Of a DNA stretch of 64,000 nucleotides, positions 44,971 through 56,550 are shown piece by piece. The first letter of the stretch is position 1. Every line of letters begins with the position of its first letter. The notes beneath the pieces are model-generated. The model saw nothing but the letters and a program-made list of their open reading frames with translations. It ran no database searches and was not told where the DNA came from. The translations under genes and the position numbers were made by a program. This stretch comes from Calonectria ilicicola (taxonomy: Eukaryota; Ascomycota; Sordariomycetes; Hypocreales; Nectriaceae): contig CP085830.1 of assembly GCA_020809705.1 (NCBI GenBank), forward strand, positions 2,976,001-3,040,000, given 5' to 3'.

Positions 44971-46269
44971 CTACGACTTTTTATCATAAAGATCTCCATA
45001 GCTTTCTTTGAGCCTCATGAACAAATGTTCATCAGCTGTCATGACCTTCCTCTCGGCGTAGGGATTCGCATCTGCGGCTCCTCCAGATGGGACAAAGTTC
45101 TTAACTCGTTCACTAGGAACTGGTTCAAGAGGCGCCGACCCTGTGGGGTGGCAGAAGTAGGCCATAGAATACCTCGGTCCGTCACTTGTTTCACCTTGTA
45201 CGCCCACACCCCCAGCAGATGGGAAAACAACGCGGTGAACAGTGCTTCTGAACAGTCCATTTGTCCAGTAAGACAGTAAATCACCAATATTGATGAGAAC
45301 GGGTGGGCTCGGGTCGTTTTCAGTACCGGGAGGACAAACAGGAACAGGCGCCCAAGCTCCGTTCTTGGTGATCACCTCAAGACCCGCTTGACCCTTGAGG
45401 CGGAATAGCAAGGTGATGGAGCCATAGTCAGAATGCGCGCCAGCGCGAACATCGTCAGTGGCATGTTCCGTGGCACCAGGTGGCGGATAACGAAGAAAGC
45501 GCAGGATGGTACCAGAGGTGCCGTTGGTGCTGTGAGCCGTCGAGAAGAAATCGCCGACCTGGCGAGTCAGGATTGAGACATTAATAATCTGAGGTCAGAG
45601 CGCGAATGACTTACACCAAGGCCGAGACCTAGCAAATAGAGCAGCTTTTTGCAAAGTTTGTGACAAGAGTCTGCAAAGCTGTTGATTTGTGCCTCATCGG
45701 GCGCAATGGAGGCGGGAAGCGGTTGCTGGGGTTTTCCATCGACGAATTCACCAAAGTTGAATGCTCTTGAAATGTGTATTAGTTGACCTTTCAAATTTAC
45801 AGATGAGTGCTGGTGCCTTGTACTCTTTAAAGTCCCCGACCTAAAATGATGCCGAAGTTAGAGATTATTTGGAACATAAAATGAATCAAACTAAGACTAT
45901 TCATATTTTTAACTTACCTTTTGATTCTTGGGGTCTAGGGTTTCTGAGTGCATACCCGACCACCCTCGGTTGTTGGTTTGAATGGTACATCTCTGCTTCT
46001 CCTCAATGGGGCTCTCAAATGTCTTTTTTGACTAGGATATGGGAATCGAGTGACGTCAGAGCCATGTCATTCGGTTCATGTCGTGTTTAGCTACTCACGA
46101 GAGCAAAAGCCCCATCAATTTCCGCAGCTGTAATATCGGAGCCCAGGTTTCGGATGTAAATGAAGCCATGTTCCTCGGCGGCATCGACCAGCTGGCGGGC
46201 AATCTCGTGCTGGTCGACGTCTTTAGCGGAAACGTCAATGACGGGGATATTTGCAGTGGCAGGCATCAT
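44971..46269 (-). CDS. 2-oxoglutarate/Fe(II)-dependent oxygenase, isopenicillin N synthase-like
   Basis: Five exons: 46099-46269, 45918-46031, 45824-45840 (17 nt), 45615-45765 and 44971-45558, 346 residues. The N-terminal DIOX_N region has NIPVIDVSAKDVDQHEIARQ and EEHGFIYIRNLG. The short exon yields KVGDFKEAFNFGEF, the conserved D-x-KE-x-F segment. The 2OG-FeII domain has HSDYGS with iron ligands His193 and Asp195, HRVVFP with His259, and R-Y-S (about 281), which binds 2-oxoglutarate. GDLLSYWTNGLFRSTVHRV is typical of the family. Such cytosolic enzymes hydroxylate or desaturate small molecules. No biosynthetic genes adjoin, so the substrate is unknown. The donor after the 17-nt exon (GTACAA) is weak. 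If that intron is retained, the frame stops within 25 codons. Confidence 0.88.
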
Positions 46270-47682
46270 GTATGACTCGTAGTTAATATGGAGGATGAAA
46301 AATGTGAGCTGTGGAAATGCTGGAGCAATTAATATAAATAATTGTCTTATCCAAAGATAAGCTGCTGCATCGGCCGGGTTCGGCCGAGAGGTCTCAGCCG
46401 GTGCTGGGAGTTGACACCTCAGGTAAATGGCGCGTGCGACCGGGTTCTGCTGAGTGACGGTGCAATTGGTCGAGATTGGACTTTACTGTGCATCCGGCAA
46501 TTTTTGGATCGGTTCTCTGTATGTACATGACATTACATGGCGCCTGCAGAACGCTGAAGAAGCTGCCAGTCATCGACCCCTGCGGAAACGGTCGGTCGGT
46601 CTGAACTGAAACCGGTGAGCTGGGTTCAGCCAAGCACACCGCCACAGCCAGGTGCCAGCCCAGGTGCCCCTGTACCTGGTCAAGCCACACTACTGCACTG
46701 GACGGACGGGAGCGAAGCGGAAGGCACGTTTGTTGGGCACCTGTCTAAAGAGAGTGGCCAAGGACCCAGGTGGTCAAGATCAAGGTTCAGTGGATGGCCC
46801 GGTATGGCGGAGAACCTAGACGGAGTACCTGGAGCATGGCACAGTTGTGGGTTGTGCGGCAAGTACACACAGCACTTCACATCCATCGGTTGAGAGCTGA
46901 CGTGGGTGCACTGCAGCAGCACCAGCATCCGTACGGATTGAGGGATTGGGCTCTGTGGCACATTTCCAGGGATGTTTTTTTCTTTCTATTTTTTACAAAA
47001 TTAATTTTCTATCAAATGGATGTGCGTGTGTGCTGTTTACGCAGCTCAGCAGACCTGTGCAACTCGCCAAAATTTCCCGTCACGTAAGTCGTGTGTTGCA
47101 TGGGTGGATGAGGTGTTGTCAAAGGTCGGCACTACGAGGCCAACTTTAGCCTCACACCCTGGAACCGAAACAAGCCTCTGGGGAACAGCGGCTGGTCTTC
47201 ACTCTACCTCGCACATCACTTGGCCGGGCTGTCATTGCCATCACCTGGCCAAAACGGAGAGAAAAAAGGAAACATAAAAATTTGCTGGCGAGCTGTTTAC
47301 TCACAGTTTTGTGCACTGCCCGCCACCATTATTTCTCCCCTCGCTCGCTCTCGCTCGCGCCCTCCCGCGCACACACACAAGCACACAAGCCCACAGTCGT
47401 TAGTCGTTGCTGCCAGTGCCAAGTGCTACCGGGAGCAGCTGGAGCCCTTTGCCTCTTTTCGACAACCCCGCCATCCCGTCCCGCCCGCCTTTGTCTCTTT
47501 GTCCTTTGTCATTCTGGCCGGTTTACCCACCAACAGCCAAAGCTCCCCTCGAACGACCGACAGACCGAACCCTTGCCTGCGCATCACCTCGTCCACCAAA
47601 TTTCCTCCCTCCCGCCCCTTTTCGCTTCCGGTAACTCGACATTTACAGGCGCCCGAGTCTGAGTCGCAGTGAGCTGTTCGAG
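46270..47682. other. intergenic; promoters of the oxygenase and mkt1
   Basis: About 1.4 kb of divergent promoter space. 46980-47010 is AT-rich. 47330-47680 is C/T-rich (CTCGCTCG and CACACA runs), typical of fungal transcription-start regions, and should be the mkt1 leader. No gene is supported. Confidence 0.55.
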
Positions 47683-50469
47683 ATGCCCTGTGAGTCTTGC
47701 TTCCGCTGTGTTCCCCCCAACCACGTCGCCGAGCCTCGCCGCCCCCTTGCCCCCAGCCTGTGGCCAACGTGCCAACATCAACGAGTCCTGGTCGTGTGAG
47801 CTTCCGCGAACCGCACCTAGCTTCGTCGCCGTCCTGCACCCTCGCACGGCCGTCTTTTGTGCAGCTCTCGAGCTCAATTGCAGCTTCGGCCGTCTCTGGC
47901 AAGCTTCATCCGCCTTCCTCGCCCTGCTACATCACATCTGACAGCCGCCTTGCCGCGGGTCTTTGCTTCACTCCGCTTGCGCCTCGCCCACGACTTACAA
48001 ACAAGAAATGGCCATCCCCCAATGTGTGCTAACTGTCCTTTGCAGTTCTTGTCGAGGATTCCTGGATCAACGACCAGGCTTCGTACGTTTCGTCTTTTCC
48101 ATCGCCCCTGATTTTGTCTAGCACTTTTGCGCTGACCTTTGCGTCATAGCACGCACGACATTACCGAGCTCGAGCAATGCGCCCTTGCCGTCGATGCCAC
48201 CTACTACCTTAGCTACCTTCTCGACAACTCCCCTGCCCATGAGCCTCTTCTGCCTGCCCTCGGTGGCCTGACTGGCATCGAATCGCACCTCAACGAAAAT
48301 CTCGACCTATGGGAGAAGCACCAGATCACTCCCTTCTTCGTCTTTGATGGTCAGTCCGTAACTGGCCAGGATGATGTCGCCCTCGAACGTGGCCTCAAGG
48401 CCAATAAGAAGACGGATGAGGCGTGGAACCTGTATTCTCAAACGGCAGCTGAGGAAGCTGTGGCTACTTTTGGCACCAACCCAGGTACGTGAGTTGCTGC
48501 TGGTTTGAGGCGCCCACCTAACCCGTCTGTTGTAAAGGGGCATTTCGCATCCAGAACCTTTATCCACTGCTCCAGGAACTCCTCAAGAGCCGCGACCTCC
48601 ATTTCCTCGTCGCCCCATACAACGCCTCCGCCCAGGTTCGTTCCGAATCAGCACTGACACCTTGGAACCGGTATTATTTCTAACACCCATCAGCTTGCCT
48701 ACTTCGAGATGACCGACTCGGACCAGTGCGCCGGCGTCGTGGGTTCCCAGGAACTTCTGCTGTATCCCATTAAGGACTCGGTCATCCGAAGCTTCGACTG
48801 GGAAGGGAAGACGGTTAGCGCCATTTCCAAGAAGAAGGTCATGCGCAGCCTTACACCTACTGCTAGTGAGCAGAGGTTCATTGATGCGTTACTCATGACC
48901 GGAACATCCTTCTTAACAACATTCCCCGTCCTCCTCGAGCACTCCATGTACCCCCGGTACGACATCTCGAGCGCCGCCAACATCCTTAGGACCTCTGAAA
49001 ACAGCGTTGCCACTGCCTGTGCTAGCTTCAATGACATCCTCCAGAATAAGGACTCGAACTGGCTCGACAAGTACCACAAGGCCAGAATGGTTGTCAACCA
49101 TTTTGTGTACATTGCAGAGAGTGGCGAGATTCAGGTCAATAACTTTGACAGTTTGACCAAGGACAACCATGAGTACCTCGGTCTTCAGCTGCCGGCTGAA
49201 CTCTTCCACTACGTCAACACCGGTTTAATTGGTCCTCGTCTCCTGAGCGTCATTACTCACAGCCAGGTTCTGATCCAGCCCACTCTCGATGGTGTGGCCT
49301 CGGATCAATACAAGACGCTAGTAACGAAGCAGATCACCCCCATCAAGGAACAGGCCCTCGCTCTTTTGATCCCTAGGCTCCATCGAGGTATCCAGCATAA
49401 GAATATTAGGATGCGAGCTTGGTTCGACCCCAAGTTTGCCTATACCATCGTCAGCTACCGATCCCTGCAACCTCCTCCTTCACAGCAAACTGTCAGCTGG
49501 AATGTCAAGACCAGTGACGTCGACAACTTCTTCCCCAAGAATTTCTACGGTCCTGTTGCCTTTGAAGTTGTAACACTTGCAAACTTTGATTTTGTCAAGA
49601 CTACTTTCCCAACTGAGAAGCCCATCAAGGGCATCGACAGCTCCGAGATGATCACTTCAATCACTATCTGGAGGTTCCTTCATCTTAGAGGCTATGTCAA
49701 CGACGAGCATAAGCTCACCGACTGGGGAAATGCTCTTGCGACGACGCTTTTGTCGCTCAAGGAAGCTAATGAAAACCGCGATGAAGTTCCTGGCCTTGAC
49801 GAGGCAGCTCTCCTTGCTTTTGAGCTCATTCGGTTCGGTCATTTGGGCTCCAAGTACATTGATGGACAGCCTGGCCTCCCGCGAAAAGGTACGGAAGAAG
49901 AAAAGGCCAGCCTTGTTCTCATCAGCCAGTGCGCATCTCTATTGAAGCTTCGCCACCAAGTGTACGGCTACACAGGTCCTCTCAATAAGAGCTTACTCGC
50001 ATTCCGGTCCCTGTCGACGACTGTGCGGGAGGCTGATCGCGACCTGATTGAGGCCATTGTTGCCGCAATGTTCCTCTACGCTCAGTCCAAGCGTGAAAGG
50101 GATGACCAGCTAGAAATTAGCCACAGGTAGGTTTAAGTCATTTTTGCCCTTGACTAGAAAAATACTAACCATGAGCATAGACTTCCCTTCCTGCGGGAAC
50201 CTGACATTGGACTCGGCATTGCTGTGCGGACATTTTTCGACGAAGACGAGGCGAGCGACGACAAGGAGGCTAGGGCGAAGCGCTTACAAGAATTCCCCAA
50301 GACGTTTGTGCCGTTTGCCGAGGCTCTTGACGAGGATTTCCGCATCGCTTGTGACTTTGTTGATGCGCTCAACAAGGGCGTTCAAACACTGAAGGATACT
50401 CAGCTTTCGCCTGTGGAGAAGGGTGCCTGGGCTAGAGCGCAGCAATACCTTGACGCAAGGCCCTTTTAA
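47683..50469 (+). CDS. mkt1: Mkt1 homologue, XPG/PIN-like post-transcriptional regulator
   Basis: Six exons: 47683-47689, 48046-48082, 48150-48484, 48538-48635, 48694-50126 and 50181-50469, 732 residues. The first coding exon is only 7 nt and is followed by a 356-nt intron with branch GTGCTAACT. The protein starts MPFLVEDSWINDQAS. XPG-N features are ALAVDATYYLSYLLD (about 25), EPLLPALGGLTGI and ITPFFVFDGQS. XPG-I features are FLVAPYNASAQLAYFE and DSDQCAGVVGSQELLL (about 165). Mkt1 N- and C-terminal domains follow (LLPAELFHYVNTGLIGPRLL; FLREPDIGLGIAVRTFF). The PIN fold in Mkt1 has a degenerate metal site and is thought not to cut. Yeast Mkt1 works with Pbp1 on translation of specific mRNAs, in the cytoplasm. 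The role here is by homology. Confidence 0.92.
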
Positions 50470-51318
50470 ACAAGACAGGATGATTATGAACATAAAAAGT
50501 TAAATAACGAAGGAAAGACGGGACACATTGTTTGCGCATGGCTCCTTCGGATACCCCTGGCCTTTGCTTTGAGGCTCGTTGGCGTTGGAGAGGGCGGCAT
50601 AAAATGAGGGACTCAAAAGTTATTGGGCTGATGGAGACGGGAGAGGTGTCAGCGAATAGAGGACTACACGGGGCGTGGGGATGACATGACAAGAGGAAGA
50701 TGCAGGTCTTTGGGCGATGCACCGGCCGGAGTGCACAGCTGCAATTGAGGAGATGACGGAATGTAGCTATGCCCACAGTTGGGAATGCAGTCTATGTTGA
50801 CGGCCAGAATAGTTGTAGGCTAATGTACGTCTCAACTGGGATCGATCTATCCTCATAGTTTGAAGCTCTGGGCTAAGAGACTTTAGTAATTACAGATACC
50901 CTGCCAGGTGAAGCCTCTCTATCTCGTTTACAATTTGTCCCTGGGACGGTAATCACAGTGTGTGTTTTAAAGAATTGTTTGGTAGAAAAGCTGCCAATGT
51001 TGCTATCTAAGGCTAAAGTACTACAAAAAAGCTTTTTTTTTCCCTCCCGGAGCAAACGCCTGCTATACAAATAACCTGTTCTAGACAAAAGAAAAACGCC
51101 GGCTGGCCAGTAGAAAAATCATGAACTCATTCCATTCATAACATCATTGCGTCCGAAACTGTTCGGGCATAAAACCCATGATTCCAATCCAATCATGGTG
51201 ATTTTGATCTGTAATAAATAAACGCCACTGTTTGGGCGTGTTCCAACAAAGGTGGATGATATAATTCCCGCGCAAACGGGAGAGGGCGACTCAAGTCACG
51301 CATGTGTTTTGTTTGAAT
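50470..51318. other. intergenic between mkt1 and the small membrane protein gene
   Basis: About 850 bases between convergent 3' ends. No gene, repeat or RNA is supported. Confidence 0.5.
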
Positions 51319-51993
51319 TTACGGGTACCATTTCTGTTTTTTTTTTTTTTGACGTGTCAGCGAATAACGATATCCATGGGGATAATTAATTGTGCGATAA
51401 TGTTGGGCGTACCTGGAGTTGTTGGTCCTCGACCTCGCGGTGATGGTGACGGCGGTGGTGACGACGACGTGGCATCATATGCGGTGGTGGTGGTGGTTGT
51501 GACAGCGGCGGAGGTGCTGGCGGGCATGGAGGAGGCGGAGGCATGTAGTCGTTGTTGTAGAAGATGGTATACCGGCTTCCCCTATTTCAATTGCAGAGTA
51601 AGTAATCTGGCATGGCGCAAGAGGATACGGAAGAAGAACAAGAAGAAGGGAAAAGGGGCCAATTGGAGTCTTTCTGAGCTTACTTTCTGGGCTTGGGTAG
51701 AATAATGGTAGTGGTGGTCGTGGTGGTCGTAGTGACCGTTGTGGTCGTGATCGTGATAGGCATCTTGTAGATAAGACAGATGGTGAGCAATTCGTTACTG
51801 AAAGTGTAGATTTGAAAGCGTCCGTTGAATTTGTTTTTTTTTAAGCAAATTAAGAAAAAACCACCAATTAAATCGTCTATGGCGTTTCTAGGACATGCGC
51901 AAAATCTCACGAGCAATAAAGAGGCAGAAGATGATGGTGGATGCTGCTGATGAATGCACTAAAGATGAGGATGAGGATAAAGAAGGCGGGCAT
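51319..51993 (-). CDS. small Thr/Pro/His-rich membrane protein, unrecognised
   Basis: Proposed four-exon gene: 51911-51993, 51684-51797, 51413-51581 and 51319-51333, 126 residues. All three introns have GT-AG ends (donors GTGAGA, GTAAGC, GTACGC; acceptors TTTCAG, AAATAG, AACAG). They join in phases 2, 2 and 0 and the last tiny exon closes at once with KWYP and a stop. Such agreement is unlikely by chance but is not proof. The N-terminus is a signal anchor, MPAFFILILIFSAFIS, followed by a second hydrophobic patch, NELLTICLIYKMPI. A poly-Thr tract, a poly-Pro tract (MPPPPPCPPAPPPLSQPPPP), a basic His/Arg block (RRRHHRRHHHR) and an acidic end follow. No family is recognised. Frame choice in the low-complexity exons is the main doubt, since another frame encodes a His/Asp-rich stretch. 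Confidence 0.5.
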
Positions 51994-53643
51994 GGCAGGA
52001 TTTGCGCGAATAAGTATGTCAAGATGTGAAATGTCGTCGGTTCGTCCTTTGTTCAAAAATCCAACCCAACTACACAAGCCCACCAGATGCAGCCCAAAGT
52101 GAGACACGTCACCGGACCAACATGTGTCTAATTGGACGATACACCAAGACGGCCACGACGTTCCATACAGCCGGAGCTCGGCTCCACTGTCGCGATAACT
52201 GGCGCGGGAAAGCACCCAGAAGGCCTCGTCTCCTTTGAGATTTACATGCCGCCATGCAGATCCACACCTCTGACATCCAGCCTCATCCATCATATGCCTG
52301 CCCGCGTGGGTTCAGGTGTTTTGTTGGCTGTCGCACCGAAGACCTACATGGCGCAGACAGCGCTAAGCTGCCAAACTGCGGATCCAATATGCAGCATGAT
52401 GATGGTCTTTCAGCACTGGATATTGGCTTCTGCGGAGCGGTCTCGGGGGCTATCCTCCTTTTGGGCGTTTCCCCCACGGGCGATATATCTGAGGTGCTGT
52501 TGGGTGGGTGTGGTGGTTGTTGATGTAAGCGGCGACAAATGGGGGACTCCACAGATACGCTCTCATGACTAGCTGCACTGGGGGCACCCGGATCTCTCTA
52601 GCGGAGAATCTGTCTTCTAGAATCCTTCCAAGCATCCCACTGGCCGGAAGCTCGTTTCCTCTCTCCCCTTGCGTCCTTTTGTTGGGCAGGGATTCCCGGA
52701 TGAGTTAGGCACTGTCGACGGCACTTCTAGTGAAAAGCCCCCCCGTGGCATCATGGGAGCGGGCCTCGAGACGGCCAAAGAGAAATAAAAACATTGAGCT
52801 CTGACGACGATTTTTGGCCGTATGATCATTGATATGCTGTTTATAGCGAGCCAAGCGGCAAAGAGTGGCCACGGAGTCGACGAGGTGATGTGTCAAGCCA
52901 CACGCTATAGGCTCCAAGCAATGGCAGCCAGATCCTGCCTGTGTGACGAGGGGACTAGAGGGACCTATTGTCCAATAATTGGCATCCATGTCATCTAGGA
53001 AAGAAGCTACGGGGGCGCGGGTTGGACGGGCGATCATGGAGAACCAGGGGTCGGATCCGATCTACTACCTGGATCGGCAAGAGGACGGGGGAACCGCTCA
53101 AAAAATTGGAGACGAGGCACAATATAGACTGTGCAAAGAGAGACATGTGTGAGAGACGTACATATGTGATGACATTGGCAGCAGAAAAAGGTGGCGGCGA
53201 GCCTGCCGAGCTGGATTGTCTGAGAGACGTGGTTCAAACCACGGGGCTCATTGGGCAGCAACATCTCGTCTGTGCATGCACCCCCATATACCCAATCTTT
53301 TTTTTACAGGGAGACAACTATTGAGACAAGTAGATTCGGAACAATAGAAATTGCGCCGGTGTCAAGCTGCTACTGCTAGCGTGAAGCTATTGGCAAGTAA
53401 GGACACATGAGTAGTGTTAGTTCTTGGCTTATACATGAGCGTGTGGCTGTGTGTGCCTTTTTGTTGAGGGCGAGACCCGAGGACACTTTACAGGAAAAGA
53501 ACAGGCATTGAGACACATTTGTAAATAATGATATGGTTGTGGTATTGATAATTTGGGAACATAAAAATTAAGGCTTGGTGGAATTCATCATGAAAACGGC
53601 TACTTCTATTCATTCCCTCCCCATCTCATCCCATCCCTGAACG
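51994..53643. other. intergenic, no supported gene
   Basis: About 1.65 kb between the small membrane protein gene and rds1. Short random ORFs occur on both strands. No RNA or repeat is seen. Confidence 0.5.
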
Positions 53644-54720
53644 CTACGAAATCGTAAGCACCATGGGCCCAGCCATGGTAATGTCGTCCGTAATAACACC
53701 GGTCAAGGGTGCGTCTTTGGTTAGAGTGACGTAGGTTACTCCCGCAATCTGGTCGGGCACTTGGCATCCGTCAGCCTCGGTGAAGTTGGAAAACTTAGTG
53801 CCCCCCGGCAGCGCGCCGCCAGAGGTGAATCCGCAGTGAGTTGCACCGGTAGCTGCCTCCGAGGTGAGCTTTATCGATGTGCCGATTGCTACGGCCTCTA
53901 CGGCCTGGCCCTCGGCCATTGCCAGGGGAGGGAAAGCTTGGATGTTGAGGTTGGAGCCGTCGGGACACTCGACGATGAAGGGGGCTGCCAGCGAGAAGAC
54001 GGCTCGAGGCCCCAGAGGCGTGTCCAAGGCCTGGGGTACCGCCTTTTGCTGCGAAAAGACACGGATTGCAGTTTGATGTCGCGATTCCACCGTCAAGATA
54101 GCACCCGCGGTTCCCAGGATCGCCGGGTCGGAGAGCAGCGGCGCCGCTCCAAGATACGCCGACACGCCGACGTTCTCGAGCACAGCAGCGGTCGCCACCA
54201 TGCCCGAAGCGTCTGTGAATTTAAAGTCATATGTGCAGGGCTGAACGGGCTGGATCCCGCTCTGAGCCAGCGTCGACTGCAGGAGGCCGACGTGCTGGGC
54301 CTCGGTGGCGCCAATGCCCTTGAGGTCTGCTATGGTCTCGGCGCTGAGGCCGAGGGCCGTAAAATCTGTGTCCGGGAACTTCTGGAATCCCGTTCGGTAA
54401 AAGGTCTCTTCGAGGTTTTCGAGTGTCAAGGCGCTGTAGAGGAGGTGTTAGCGATCTACTCGATAGACTATTGCACATTTCGAATTGTATTGCATGCATT
54501 GTATGGAGAATGGATTGTGGATAAGATATATTTCAAAAGAGAAAAAAACTAACAATTGAAGAATGTCAAGGTCACTAAGACCCATACTTGCGGCTGCATT
54601 ATTTTGGCGCTTGGCCATGCCATGATACCAGAGTTGTCGCTCTGTAAGTTTCTGGCCAGTGGGAAATGCAGTGGCAATGGCCCCGAGGAGGGCGATTGCA
54701 CAGTATCTTAATGAAGGCAT
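53644..54720 (-). CDS. rds1: secreted ferritin-like protein, Rds1/LsdA family
   Basis: Two exons, 54554-54720 and 53644-54433, 318 residues. The intron (donor GTTAGT, acceptor CTACAG) creates DILQFALTLENLEETFY, the first helix of the ferritin-like domain with its Glu residues. The second helix pair carries GIGATEAQHVGLLQSTLA (about 110), supplying E-x2-H. A signal peptide (MPSLRYCAIALLGAIATAFP) precedes a likely Kex2-type site, MAKRQN. The C-terminal part is a beta-rich domain with paired Cys (ECPDGSNLN, THCGFTSGG, DGCQVPDQ). S. pombe rds1 responds to nutrient and stress signals, and the Aspergillus counterpart acts late in sexual development. Metal binding is plausible but not shown. Alternative products are other fungal DUF-type ferritin-like proteins of the same fold. 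Confidence 0.9.
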
Positions 54721-56550
54721 GATGGAGTAAGTCGAGTGTTTGTTGTTGTGTGTGTGTGTGTAGACAGGGGTTAAATAAAACCCGAGGGTTGTCTTGGGTA
54801 TCTTGAGTTAATGAAGGGAACGCGTAGGGCCAGCCAACGAAGGTGTATTGGGTATTGAAAGAAAGAAAAAAGATTAAAACATGTCCCGAGGGTAATGGAG
54901 CTCAAGAAAACGAATGCTTGGCGGAGAAGAGTATTGAATTCCCTTGAAAGCAGGCCAGCGCTTACGTTGTAAGGTAAAGGGACGAACACGTACTAAACGA
55001 AGGACGGATCAATGGAAACAGGCATCGTTCTTATGATATAAAGCCGCAGACGAGCATTTTAGCCCTGGAAGTATATCATCCAGACTTATGGGCTACCCCT
55101 TCAGCGGCTTAGCGAGATCCCGTTGTGTGAACAATGCACATCTTTCACATTTGCCAAGAGTGTTCCCGGTCAGAGAGGGCGGCACCGATCAGTTTGCTGG
55201 CGATCTGTTGGTCCGGCTGCGGCTTCAGGCAGCCAGTCATGAGCCGCAGGGGGACACGGATGAACCTGACCTGAGCTACCGGGAGCAGCTCAGCGGCAGC
55301 CTCCTGTCGAGATGAAACGCTGCCGATGGCGGCGGCGGGGGAGCCATCACATCATCTTCATCGGATACCAGTCCAAGAGGGCTCCGAAGTTTCCATGTTT
55401 TGCACCCCGTGCTGCAAGGGTTGTCTTGTGCATCTTGTGTGTGTCTTGTGCAAACTTTGGCGCGCCGTGTATGAGAAGTGCCCGGCCCGTTGCTCGCCCG
55501 CACATTGCGAAACGCTGCTGATACACCAAGGCTAAAACACGTCCAACGTCAGATTTCACATCCGGTGAGGGCAAGTGTCTCGCATGAAACTAAGGAGCGT
55601 TGAAAAAAAAAAATTACTTGGGTTAGAAAGTTTCTCTCTCCAAAGAGGTTCAGTGTAATAAAGGTAAAGATGAAATAACAAAACAAATAAAGACGCCGAG
55701 GGGAGTTGGTTTGCACTCACAAATAAAAGAGAGACATTGTTCATCCATAGTAAGGGGCAGCAGCGCCAGTCCCCCCTGACTCACTCGCCCCAGGTTGCAG
55801 TGATCCAAATCACGAATCAATCCAATCCAATCTTGATACTCAGTAAAAGAAAACTCAAAGAAACAAACAAACCCTCGTAACGCCCCCCTCTCTCTCTCCA
55901 TTGGGATACCAAGCCCCATCCCGCCTCCGAGCCAGGAATGAAGTCGCCATAAGAGTGAAGCAATCCCTGGCCCGGCTCGTGCCCCTCCGAAACTAGTCAT
56001 ACCTGCTGCACCCCACTTCCCAAAATCAGAGCTTAAGCAAACCTAATCGCCTTCCTTGGCAGCAGGGACACCCCAGTGAATCAATCGTCTCGTCTTATTG
56101 AATAGACCCGCCAATAAAGCATGCATACAATACAATCTCGACTTATACACTAATTCCTTAACCATCTATCCATCTTCACCATTTCATTCACCTTCCAGTT
56201 AATTTTTGTTGGCATCGGAGGAACATGATGCAATCAATTCATCTACGTCCTTCATGAAGCAATTCGCAAGACAGGAGTTACGAGAAATATATGCACTTCA
56301 CTTTCACAATACTCTTCTCATTCCATCAAACCACGGCAAATGTTTCATTTTCACTATCTCGAGCGTATCTCGACATTACCTCCACTATTTCCTTTCATCA
56401 TGTTGTGCTGCTCCATCACCTCGCTAACTATAACTTCCCACAAAATGATAATACCGATCAGTTGCGGCTCACCCACATCCGTAATTGGGCCGCTTCGCCA
56501 TCAGTAAAACATTTCCACCTATTCAGTCGCCCATCTCTTTACCTCTCCAA
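54721..56550. other. intergenic between rds1 start and ssd1 stop
   Basis: About 1.8 kb. A short (GT)n run lies at about 54746-54762, in the rds1 leader or promoter. 55590-55740 is AT-rich. No gene is supported. Confidence 0.5.

Noticed and set aside
44713..45279. 188-codon plus-strand ORF
   Set aside because: It is largely antisense to the oxygenase last exon, which has clear iron-ligand motifs on the minus strand.
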